NCBI GenBank assembly: GCA_949825025.1
Contig: OX463780.1
Span: 34,638,979 to 34,702,978 of the forward strand
Reading direction: 5' to 3'
Length of the DNA stretch: 64,000 nucleotides
DNA from: Siphlonurus alternatus
Lineage: Eukaryota; Arthropoda; Insecta; Ephemeroptera; Siphlonuridae
The first letter of the stretch is position 1. Each line of letters starts with the position of its first letter. Positions 54,101-64,000 of the stretch are shown in pieces. Made by a program: the position numbers and the translations under genes. Under the pieces are notes generated by a model. The model was not told where the DNA came from. It searched no databases and saw nothing but the letters and a program-made list of their open reading frames with translations.

Positions 54101-56161
54101 CAAAACAGCAAACGGCTCAAGTTACAGCAAACTTACTATCAACAGACTTGAAATTTTCAATAACACCCACACTCAATAAATAATAAACATTAATTTGCTT
54201 GCTTTTACTCCCATTGTGTCATATTCACAAAATATATATTTTATGATAAGCATTAAATTTATATTATTATGATCATGGATCATTAATAATTGAATAAAAT
54301 AAGATTCGCACAGTACACATTAAAAAGAAGGGATGTTATACAATTATTATACAATTCTGGTAACAAATAAAAATAAACATGAAAAAAATACTCATGTACT
54401 TCAGTCGGAAAGATGCCCCTGATTTTTGTTTGTTTTTGCTGGATTTAAACTCCGAGATGAAATTTGTAATTCTTGGAGAGCTTGCTTTGAATGCTATCTT
54501 TTTTTAGCCACCATGATATAGAAAAAAGCTTTTATTAATTCTATTCCAACCACATATAAAAAATGAATCATCAATAAATAAACATGCAGGCGTCATGCAG
54601 AGACAACAAAATTCTTTCCCTACAGCTTAACAAACAGTTTCAATACAAATAAACATAAAATGCAATAATTAGCCAACAAACTTTTCTACAAACAAACAGG
54701 TTTTCATTCTGGGGGCATACATGACCAAAATGTGTTAATTGCACCAAAATACCAACCAACCAATCAACCAAACAGGTTTTCAGCATTTTTAATGAAATTA
54801 TTGTTATAAATTAATTAATTTATACCATGTACGCAATGTAAGATTAATAAAAATATCATTCTACTCTTTGGAGCCACTGTATAAACTTGGTATGGTATCT
54901 ATATGTACTAAGAATGTATTGTATACATGGAAACCCTAAACAAATTGTTACAAACAAGTTTCACGGTTAGTTAAATTTCCTAGTAGTATTGCTTTACAAC
55001 AGCTCCTTTACGCAACAAAAACAAAATAACTAAACACACTGCTTGAATGTATAATGGAACTATCCTAAAAAAAGTCGTCAATGTCATCATATATTTCAAA
55101 AGAGAACAACAGAAAAATATTGCAGTAAATATTTAATGGATGTTTTTAAAAATCACGATAAGTAACTGCGGCGCGGTCTCTTTACTCCAAAACGCCACAA
55201 ATTATACACGGGTATATTCAAACCTCCAGAAAAGTACATAGCTTTTAAAATTTTAAAAATAATAACAGAATTTGTTAAATATACAATTTTGCATATAATT
55301 TTTCATTACAATAAAATGTCATCTCCATACAGACAAAATAAATGGATTTGAAGTTTTCTTGCAAAGACAATTAAAGTGTACCACGTATTTATGTAATATT
55401 AAAATAATTGTATCGTGTAATATCGGCTTTATACAACAAATTTAAAAAAAGTACAGTTGGTAAAATAAAATATAAAAAATTGTTAAAATGTGAATTATTG
55501 TCAAGCTATAAAATGTTTATGATCAGATGTATAATTTTTAATTAAATTCTTTGTTTGCTTAACGTCACAGATACTATATATAAAATGTATAGTTTTAAAT
55601 AGTTAAATTTAATTAAAAATGTCACTGTACTCTATTTTTTTTAAGAAATTATAAATTTGGTTAAAAACTATTTTTAATAATTTAATCATTACTAAACATT
55701 AATTATTATTATTTTTATTGGTGTACCGTTGGTTAGAGCTAGGTGGAGGAACAAGTTGGAAAGTTTTCAAGTAGTACAATATTCATAATGTATAATGTGT
55801 AGAGTAATGATATAAAGATGCATGATGCAATAGATCGAGAGGAGGAATTTCAAAAGCTCCTCAACCTTCCTATAGAGCTTGTTATCTCGACACAATTTGT
55901 CGACAAGTTTCATACACGTGCAAGCAAATAATAATCTGCACTCACGTAATCGCTAATGTACTAGCTTAAATGTAAACTCCATTACTTTATAGTCTTTATA
56001 CAGAGTTATGAATGAAATTTCACCGCATTACCTCCATTCATATCCATTCTTAACTTTCCATTTTATTATATGAAAGTTAGCTGAAATGAATCTTTTGAGC
56101 ACATTTACAGTTATATTATATAATTATGTATTTTGTAATTTTATAATTACTGTATATAGAG

Positions 56162-56164
<3 letters not shown>
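54101..56164. other. AT-rich DNA, nothing supported
   Basis: No exon, element ends or RNA gene seen. Confidence 0.4.

Positions 56165-56213
<49 letters not shown>
56165..56213. repeat. (AT)n microsatellite
   Basis: A perfect AT tract of about 49 bp. Confidence 0.95.
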
Positions 56214-56214
<1 letters not shown>

Positions 56215-56710
56215 TGTTTTATTTTTAGCAACTAAAATTAACTTATCTCTGTGTTTTTTGACACACATATACTCTCAATTTTCTGGATCCTGCACTTAAT
56301 GCAATATGATCTATCACTAATAAATTGTCATTTGCTAAAACACGACCAGTGTAAAATTACAATTATTTATAAATAAATATTTTAATGCATACAATGTGTT
56401 AACTTATTTCATTCTGTAATTTACTCAAATTTATTCAAAACAAATAATGTTGCAACGTTGTATATTATTTTCCATTAATTATAATTATTAAACAGCTTTA
56501 AACATGAATAAAATTTATATCAATACTTATAATATATTATTTAGATAATATGTCACTATATAATATTAACAGCAATGTTACAAAAGTGAAACAGCCACCA
56601 ACAAATTGCGTGTAGATTATAGAATGCATTTAAAAACAAATTATATTAAATAATTGGTTTTATAACAATTTACTTTTTTTATGCATAGTTAATTAATTAT
56701 TTGCCTTTTT

Positions 56711-56850
56711 AGGCGCAATTCACGAAGGAAGTTATCCAGCTTTCTCACTAACCATGTTTAATGCAGAGCCTAAATCAATGACGCTAATCACAGTTAGTGA
56801 GAATGTTAGATAACTTTGTGGATAACTCTTTCTTGAATCTCTCCCATTGT
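56711..56850. mobile_element. Small MITE with GGCGCAATTCACGAAG end
   Basis: Left GGCGCAATTCACGAAGGAAG pairs imperfectly with right CTTTCTTGAATCTCTCC, and inner TTCTCACTAAC pairs with GTTAGTGAGAA. Shares its terminus with 39532. Confidence 0.5.
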
Positions 56851-56871
56851 GCAGCATGCTTGTAATGTTAT

Positions 56872-57193
56872 AATGGAGTATTGACCTCAATTTTTTTATT
56901 GCAGAAATGGATAGAGGGTGCAAAGTTATGCTACCCTGATTTTTTTCATATTTTTTCAAAGCCCAGGAACTATTTTTAAAAAATTATTGAAAGTTATTTT
57001 TGTGACGTCACGAGACGCCGCTCCTTAAGAAAAAGATAGGACTTGCCGCCGCGTGACGTCACAAAAAGGACTTTCAATAATTTTTTAAAAATACTTCTTG
57101 GGCTCTAAAAAATCTGAAAAAAATCAGGGTAGCATAACTTTGCACGCTCTATCCATTTCTGCAATAAAAAAAATTGAGGACAATACTCCATTC
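56872..57193. mobile_element. Foldback MITE (AATGGAGTATTGACC family)
   Basis: Left AATGGAGTATTGACCTC and right GAGGACAATACTCCATT pair, and the arms continue with ATGGATAGAGGGTGCAAAG. The core CTCCTTAAGAAAAAGATAGG is flanked by two TGACGTCA sites (57003, 57054). This is the best-preserved member of the family that includes 5736, and it shares its core with 24168. Confidence 0.85.
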
Positions 57194-57436
57194 TAAAAAT
57201 AATTACATATAATAATAACAAAAAATCTTTAAATATAATATGTTATTCGTATAATGCCATCATGTCCCTGCATTACAAAACGCGCGCCTTCCTCTATACG
57301 ATTAAATTTATATTAACTATTTAAAAAAATTAACAAAACAATTATATTATACATGGTCAAAGAAAAAATAATTTATATGATTTATTATTTCATTTAAATA
57401 CAATAAAAAATATTTCCTATATAATTATATTTTATT

Positions 57437-57527
57437 GACGTACTGTTATACGCTTAAACAAAGCGTTCTATGATTTATAATCTATATTTATAATATATAG
57501 AACGCTTTGGCTTAAATAATAATTTAA
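57437..57527. repeat. Short palindrome (hairpin)
   Basis: CTTAAACAAAGCGTTCTAT and ATAGAACGCTTTGGCTTAA form imperfect arms around a TA-rich loop. Possibly a tiny foldback element. Confidence 0.5.
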
Positions 57528-59077
57528 TTTTTTTATAATTATAAATTAATGATACAAAGCAATACAGTTATGTTTAAACAATTTTTGTCTGTTTAGTAAA
57601 AAAATACACAAACTTATTATTGCATGATAATTAGATTTGTGACTTTAATTTTCACTTACATTTATTTCACGTAATATTACGTATAATAATAACGTATAAT
57701 AACAAAATTTGAAGATATGTTTCATTGGAAGCATCAAATAATTAGCACACCAAATAAATAGGTTTCATGTGTTTAAAACAAAACACATCAGTATTTTTTT
57801 ATTTATTCCAATAAGTGACTGCAGCTGAAATGTCAACTATTCCGTTTTGACCGTTCTGCCACCATGCAGTTTAATTGCTGAAACCAATGTATTATTATCA
57901 TATTTTCATGTACGTCAATTATATTTGATAAAATTGTTAGTAATTATATTTCTTTCGATCAACAGCTTTGTACACATAATTATTTTACACTGTATAGTGT
58001 ATTAAGTCATTTGTATAAAAAATATATTATTGTACTACAACAAAACTGTAGTTGAGCACAATAGCATTTATTCGATAAAACATTAAATAGTTTAGCTATA
58101 ATACGTATTATAATATAATACATACGTGATTAACATTAATTTCAACAACTTATTATTAACATTTATATAATTTTATTTACGAGTTTATTTATTACACTGT
58201 ATAATTTATATAACAGTGTGCAGTATAATACTGATGTAAATATTATCCTCATTTTAAAATGTCGTAAAAGTATTACAATTTTTATTTTATTTTTATTTTT
58301 TATTATACTTAAACATTTTTGCTCTCACAAGAAATGTACATGCAGTGAATTATTATAACATATGGTATAAATATAAAGTTTTGCAATTCCATTCAGTTAG
58401 AACATGTAAAAGACATAAATCTATTGTATTCTCACGTATTCAGTACATATACCATGCAGCTAGAAATGTGGAATTTCTGGGAGAACTTTTAAACATAAAT
58501 CTGTATTCAGAATCACATTCCAAGTGATGCTACAGTCAAATTATGTTAACTTTTTTTAACGGAAGTAGATGGGATTGTATGGTTTGTAAACCATGTAATA
58601 AAGATACACGTGTGTCACAGAAATAGATATAAGTGTGAAGATACCTCAAACTCCCTACAACTTGCTATAATTAAATCAAGTTAAAGTATGATTACATTAT
58701 TGCGCATAAATTTCATAAAGATGTAACTCTTGTAAAAATATGACTATAAGAAACAAGCTTTGCATACAACGATAAGTTCGTGTGTAGGCGTTTAGAATTT
58801 TACTGCATTAATAAGAAGTTATGCCAAGTCTTTTCACACTAAAAATGAGCTGATTCATGTAACATTACTGATGTACAATCAATATATACTGTTGTTAACA
58901 TGTTGTTATACGTAAAACACACAATCATGAACTTATTATTATTCATTAATAATAAAATCCATAAATGAATATTTACTGAACATACAATGTAATTTGTAAC
59001 AACTTAAAAGCAACGAGCTTTTAATTTTTATTCCCAATCGTTTTCAATGAAAGATTAATCCGATAAACAATATTTGT
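57528..59077. other. AT-rich intergenic DNA
   Basis: No gene recognised. The frame at 58345-58527 has no supporting signals. Confidence 0.4.
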
Positions 59078-59091
59078 GTTGCTATGGAAAC
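59078..59091 (+). promoter_or_regulatory. RFX X-box upstream of the torsin-like gene
   Basis: GTTGCTATGGAAAC closely fits the X-box consensus bound by RFX factors, about 85-97 bp upstream of the inferred start. X-boxes at this distance mark many ciliary and sensory-neuron genes; that reading is inference. Confidence 0.5.
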
Positions 59092-59141
59092 AATGAATTG
59101 TTGACAACACTGATTGTTGCAATCGAATTGCAGTTAAATTT

Positions 59142-59178
59142 TATAAACAGACAGTTGGGACCCCAGAACTGGTCACTC
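59142..59178 (+). promoter_or_regulatory. TATA box and initiator of the torsin-like gene
   Basis: TATAAA (59142-59147) is followed by an initiator-like GGTCACTCC with the A at 59175, at the classical spacing of about 33 bp. The leader exon then ends at a good donor. Confidence 0.6.
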
Positions 59179-59238
59179 CGGTAGACTCAGACACTCGACG
59201 ATTTTTCTCCCAAAAAGAGTCAAACAAAGGATATCAAG
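59175..59238 (+). other. 5' UTR exon of the torsin-like gene
   Basis: A leader of about 64 nt from the inferred start to donor ATCAAG|GTAAAT (59238/59239). The intron runs to the acceptor TTTTTTTTTTAAAAAG|TTCG (59598/59599), giving a 360-bp intron. It contains no ATG. Confidence 0.55.
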
Positions 59239-59623
59239 GTAAATTTTGTAAATTATTTTTTTTAAGGGGAATTCTGAAGCTTATAATTTTTTATTAGTTT
59301 GTAATCTTGTTATTGAATTTTGTGCTGCGGTTTAAATTTACAAACAATATGTAAATTATAAATATTATAATACTCATGAAATGTTGAAAAAAGAAAATAA
59401 ACCTATAGATCAGATAGTATACAAAAATTATAGCATTTTTCTTCATATTGTTTTAATTTTGTAGCATAAATTACAAAAAAAAAAATGAATTTCTTATACT
59501 TTAAATTTCATTCAACTTTAATTTAATGATATTAAGTATGTTTTGTATTTTTTGTAAGCAATTCTTTGATTCTTGTTTTTTTTTTTTTTTTTAAAAAGTT
59601 CGTTATTTAATAAAACAACAATA

Positions 59624-60565
59624 ATGACAATTACTGTCTACTACTATGTTGACAGAATGTTTGAAGTAGACATCACCACACTCATCTTGCCGTTTGTCTT
59701 GGCCATCGTGCTGTATCGCTACTTATTCCGCATTCGGTATGACGACAACTTGCAATGCGGCTTGAGGCCGCGCGCTGTGTGGGACGTGACTGGCTTGAAG
59801 CACGAATTGCAGATGCAAGTGCAAGGTCAGGAGGCTGCAGTGTGTGACGTGTTGCGTCTGCTACGACGTGCCACCAACAACCCGCTGCGTGCACAGCCCG
59901 TGCTGCCTCAGCCTCGTACACAAGTCGTGTTTCTGCTGGGAGGACCAGGCGTCGGCAAGTCTTTCATCCTCGATATTGTGTCCAAACACGTCAAGATTGA
60001 GACTCCTTATAACATACAAGATGTCAAGTTTGTACCTAAGCCCATAAGCAAAGAGTTTGGAGTAAAACGGATTGAGATACAGAACTATGAATATATTTCT
60101 GGAACTGTAATTTCAACCATTGAACTAGGTATATGTATAGACCATTACATAAAGTATAAGAAAGATAAAAAACTAGCAAACTTGTTGATAGAATCCGTGA
60201 AAAATTGTCGACGTTCAAGCTGGTTTGATAGGTCAATAATCTTCGTGACTGTCCCTATCTTCTCCGAGAAAGCATTGGAGAAGCTGCAGAACGTGACCAA
60301 GTACGAAGAGCACGTGGCTGCTGTAGCTGACGAGTTGGAAGACTATGTTATGTGTCACGTCCCCGAAATCCACGTCAGTTTCATCACGTTCAACCCGCTG
60401 AGCTTCCAGACGTTCGAGGAGATTGTGCGCGAGCAGCGCCTCAACCAGAGGGTGCTCAGAACCCTGGAGAAACATCCGGACAACCAAGTGATCTTTGACG
60501 AGGAGTACATCCTACCAAGAGGCTGCAAGACCGATCACGAGGATCTGAAACTGTTGCTTGAGTAA
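59624..60565 (+). CDS. Torsin-like AAA+ protein, probable pseudo-ATPase
   Basis: 313 residues in one uninterrupted exon. The ATG at 59624 has A at -3; the open frame upstream is non-ATG and crosses the intron acceptor. A membrane segment lies at residues about 17-36 (ITTLILPFVLAIVL), followed by a VQGQEAAV motif near 66-73 equivalent to the torsin G-Q-H-L-A region, NNP at 85-87, and Walker A GGPGVGKS at 106-113. The tail has RGCK at 299-302, the torsin sensor-2 Gly-Cys-Lys with its conserved Cys. Torsins are endoplasmic reticulum/nuclear-envelope AAA+ proteins activated by LAP1/LULL1-type partners. No Walker B (hydrophobics then Asp-Glu) is visible between Walker A and the sensor-1-like strand (SIIFVTVPIF, about 204-213), so ATP hydrolysis is doubtful. 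Walker A ends in Ser where torsins usually have Asn. Residues about 125-200 have a more AT-rich coding sequence than both ends. Could instead be a divergent Clp/torsin relative. Confidence 0.82.
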   Translation: MTITVYYYVDRMFEVDITTLILPFVLAIVLYRYLFRIRYDDNLQCGLRPRAVWDVTGLKHELQMQVQGQEAAVCDVLRLLRRATNNPLRAQPVLPQPRTQVVFLLGGPGVGKSFILDIVSKHVKIETPYNIQDVKFVPKPISKEFGVKRIEIQNYEYISGTVISTIELGICIDHYIKYKKDKKLANLLIESVKNCRRSSWFDRSIIFVTVPIFSEKALEKLQNVTKYEEHVAAVADELEDYVMCHVPEIHVSFITFNPLSFQTFEEIVREQRLNQRVLRTLEKHPDNQVIFDEEYILPRGCKTDHEDLKLLLE

Positions 60566-60839
60566 AATAATGCCCTGCCTGGTGCTGGACTACTGTTTTT
60601 CATAGTTTGTGTACATTCTATAATATGACACACTTTTTTACATATATTATTATATATATAAGATATTTTTATTGTATTTATATCTAAATTTAGTTAATTT
60701 AAAGAAAAACTCATTTCATTTTTCAATGTATAGAAAATTTGTTATTTTACGTTAAAAATATTCAAAAAAATAATAATTATAGTGACATTATAATATTTAT
60801 TTATATTTTGGGAATCACATGGTATAACTTTTTTTTTTA

Positions 60840-60845
60840 AATAAA
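60840..60845 (+). terminator. Polyadenylation signal AATAAA
   Basis: The first clear AATAAA after the torsin-like stop codon, 275 bp downstream. Confidence 0.4.
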
Positions 60846-62831
60846 TTTAATTTTACCATAAATTTCTTTCTTTTTTACAGTATGATATTTCTTGCACCCT
60901 GATAGATCTAACAACGAAATACAACACTTAATACGAATAAAAAAAAAGAGCATTGATTAATATATTAATTGATAAAAAAATTATTCTTGTGAACTTTTCT
61001 TTCACCAAATTTAGTTCTCTGTTATTCACAAAGTATAATATATATAATGCTCTTGCAAAACAATAATAAAAATTTCATTATTTGCAACCTATATGTTAAG
61101 CTTACCATTTGTTGTCTCTCGCATTACCGGGAGGGTGAAGAAGGGCATTATTATGACCCAGGGCTTAAATCCTCTGCTAAATATTTTTGTCTCTCCGATT
61201 GAGAATTACGTTGCTTGGTGACTAACCATAATTTCTATTTTTTAACTTTTTTTGTACCCCTTTCCCGCTTTAAAAGATGTGTTGGTCGTTTTGGGTCCCA
61301 CCCTGGTAGTGACATGATTAAAATCCTCGCCTCATATCTGTAAAAGTGGTTGCATAACCACAAGCCATGAAGTCAACGCTGTTTATCCTATGTGGAAAAA
61401 AATGTGATAAGGACAAGAATGTCCATTATCAATAAATGAAAGGCCCTAAAAAAATCTGATACAACATAGAATTCATAGAATAATAAGACGATTATAGCAT
61501 TGCTATTTGCGACAATTCAGTTAATCAGTTGACCATGATAGTTTATATATCCACATACCATAATAAAATGTTAAGATCCCATCTTGAAATTTGAACTCTA
61601 AACTTTAAAATGACACCTGACACTTTGCTGTTGTATAATTTTAATTTTAAGTATATGTTGCAACTTTAAGAAGAGGTTGATAATTTGATCATAAAATGTA
61701 GTAAAAAAAGTTAAGCGAGGTGTCCAGGGACAGTGAATATAAGGGGAAAAAGAGGGGACCCTCAGTTGACCTCAACGAAGTTAGGATCGATGTTGAGGCC
61801 AACTGGATTAAAGAGTTGACCCTAGCTATTAGAGTGCCAACTAACGTCCCATCGCATCTCCTTCAAGTATTATACCACCTAGCTAACATGCCTCTAGGAA
61901 GTCCTAGAGCAACTAAACGCTTATTGTGCAAATTCGTGATGTTCACGTGAAAGTGGAACATTGAAAATACTTCCTCACGTTATCTCAAAGAGGGTGTTAA
62001 TTTGATAGAAGAAGTAAGAATGTTTTTTTTTTTTTACCTTTTCTTTTCACATGCAACTATGTCTATGTACACAAAATAAAAAATGAAATTTTAACTTTTT
62101 GTAATTTCCTTTAAAGTAGTGCTGTTATAACTTTTTCAATATTCTTTATAAAATTATATACAATTTTATATAATTTATAAAATTAATATTATAGAATCGT
62201 ATGATATTAACTGATATTTGCATTTAATTATTTTCTGATCATGTTACGTCTGTACTAATTGAAAAGCAGGCATTTAATTAATGTGCAATATATATAAATA
62301 AATAATAATAACAATAACTATATATTATAAACCTAATTCTCTAAACTTAACCTAAAATTATAATATACTTAACAAAATTTAAAGTATAACGATTACATTT
62401 TAGGTTTAAGAAAATAATATTGTGAATATGGACTTAATTCAAAATAATATGATATTAAAATCCAAGAGCACGTATTTTCAATATGCATACAGTGCATCTT
62501 TATAGTCCTTGATGGATTGAATTAATTGTTTTACTCTACTTATAATTTTACCATGCAGGCGGGCACTTAAATTTTATCGCATCATTATTCGTAGTTTGGC
62601 GGTTAAGCCAAGTAATTTGCGGGCCATTACTCCCTGCTTGAGGCTATCATCTCTCGTCCAATTAGAACTTTACGTAACCTGATCAGTTTGGAAGACCCGA
62701 CCCTTCTTCTGCTAACGAGAGAGCTACAGAACACCTGAGACACCTTGCATTATATGCTCTATGGATGTAGATCGTGTCAAATTCAGTATACTATACTTTA
62801 AGTGCAAAATCATCTACTTGCTTGCTTGTTA

Positions 62832-62833
<2 letters not shown>
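60846..62833. other. Intergenic DNA with unassigned coding-like stretch
   Basis: A less AT-rich block at 61110-61400 could be a repeat with a weak tRNA-like segment. A coding-like stretch lies at 61718-61950 (see separate entry). A further mixed-composition block at 62560-62760 shows nothing specific. Confidence 0.35.
61718..61950 (+). other. Coding-like open stretch, unrecognised
   Basis: About 76 codons with balanced composition and no in-frame ATG at the start, reading through GPSVDLNEVRIDVEANWIK to HLANMPLGSPRATKRLLC and a TGA. The amino-acid mix looks like real protein and contrasts with its flanks. A CAG at about 61730-61732 could be an acceptor. It may be an exon of an unknown gene or a fragment of a mobile-element protein. 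I recognise no family. Confidence 0.3.

Positions 62834-62879
<46 letters not shown>
62834..62879. repeat. (GA)n microsatellite
   Basis: 23 perfect GA units. Confidence 0.96.
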
Positions 62880-62880
<1 letters not shown>

Positions 62881-64000
62881 ATGTTTTAAAATGCAGTGTA
62901 CACCAGATTATAATGCAACGGTTTCAATGTTTTATAAAAAAAAAGAAGTGATTTAATTTATCATTGCATTATTATGCATTTTTAATGATGTTTGCCTATA
63001 ACAACACAATTTTTTGTGACGTAAAATACATTTCGTCCTATGACCTTTGATCTTAATTTCGGAGCGGTAATAATATATAGGATGCTATTTCTATATCATA
63101 ATATTATTATTTGGTGTGCAGGTTTGTTACAACCATTTAACTTGTTTTTAATTATTATTTTAGGTAATTAATAATTATTGTTAATAAAAAAATTATTAAC
63201 ATTAAAAAACTTTTTTTATGATGTTTACATTAATATCAAACACCTTATTAATTAATATATGTAAATATAATGTGCAAGTGTAATTTACACTTCATATTAT
63301 AGAAATAATTGGAGTTGTTGGTTATTTCTTAACGTAATTCTGAAATTAGTTAACGTTACATCGTATTAAATTTACATAATAACATTAATAACTCACTTGT
63401 TGGGTACATACGACTGCACTTTGTTATACGTGCCTGCCTCAATTTGCATCGTTAAAGCAAGGTCATGCTTGCAGTAAACCGCAGAGATACAGCGTCATCA
63501 ATATACTAATGAATTAAATTTTCTCTTCTGGCCTTGGTGCTCTGTTAAATTACTTTGTATAATCCCTATCTTGTTTAACTTAATGTAATCAGATTTTATT
63601 TAGATTATAATTAACGTTATTAATTATTATTATAAAATTATGCATGCAAGAATAAAATTATAAACATAATATTAATTATTATATAAGGAAAAGCTGTTTA
63701 TAAATATTACTTTTAACAACAAAAAATAATGCTTGCTGCAAATTATGTTGGGATTATATTTTAAAATGCTTTGCATGAGAGAGTAATAATATTTTTATAG
63801 ATTTAATTCCTTTTTGGAATATATTTATATAACACTGCTTTAACTAATTTTTTGTTAATAACGTATTATTTAACGTAAGAAATGTATAATAATATAAGTA
63901 TCTGGTTTTCTAATTTATTTTGTAATGTGTATATATTATTATGTACCCTACATTATTTAATTAATAAATTTAATACTACTTACTACTAATAAACATATAA
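62880..64000. other. AT-rich intergenic DNA
   Basis: No gene, element or RNA recognised. Confidence 0.45.

Noticed and set aside
56732..56959. 75-residue minus ORF
   Set aside because: Spans the junction of two MITEs and has no start or splice context.
59573..59623. N-terminal extension of the torsin-like ORF
   Set aside because: Begins at TTG, consists of the poly(T) tract of the intron acceptor, and is removed by the predicted splice at 59598/59599.
59682..60487. Minus-strand and alternative-frame ORFs over the torsin-like CDS
   Set aside because: Shadows of the real coding frame.

Overview
The window looks like animal nuclear DNA, most likely from an invertebrate with an AT-rich, repeat-laden genome. 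The reasons are spliced genes with GT/AG introns, TATA and initiator promoters, long (GA)n and (TA)n microsatellites, truncated non-LTR retrotransposon tails and many short inverted-repeat (MITE-like) elements. An arthropod such as a chelicerate or crustacean would fit, but nothing read here fixes the taxon.

Genes are sparse. Two can be read with confidence. (1) A four-exon minus-strand gene (36201 down to 30264) has all introns in phase 0 and encodes a 234-residue protein with a signal peptide and long charged, heptad-like helices; I do not recognise the family. (2) A plus-strand gene (promoter about 59078-59180, 5' UTR intron 59239-59598, uninterrupted CDS 59624-60565) encodes a torsin-like AAA+ protein with a membrane anchor, a Walker A motif and the torsin Gly-Cys-Lys tail motif, but no visible Walker B. 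Less certain are a first coding exon on the plus strand (1006-1050, starting MDPLFQ) next to a 61-unit GA repeat, and a CpG-rich first exon on the minus strand ending in a good splice donor at 10335. Several GC-richer islands (14503-14625, 37951-38061, 48411-48731, 54011-54100, 61718-61950) look faintly coding but could not be assigned.

The rest is mobile-element debris. TTAA-flanked foldback elements lie at 2310, 2651, 32903 and 46019; the first two abut and share one TTAA. A modular foldback superfamily lies at 5736, 10821, 24168 and 56872, with a relative at 20891. Other elements are a mariner-like foldback (38114), a hAT MITE with an exact 8-bp target duplication (36493), a decayed Tol2-like hAT (about 49290-50310), a 1-kb element carrying two ORFs (7328-8329), a family with AAAGGTGCATTTCC ends (47226, 53642 and fragments), several orphan palindromes, and 3' ends of at least two LINE families. 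Introns of the secreted-protein gene hold some of these insertions.

The most striking window-wide signal is the palindrome TGACGTCA (the CRE/ATF core): I count 17 exact copies where composition predicts fewer than one. Eleven are inside foldback elements, usually as pairs flanking the centre; others lie in a putative promoter, at a splice acceptor and in GC islands. No CRISPR, operon or complete novel multi-gene system is present.
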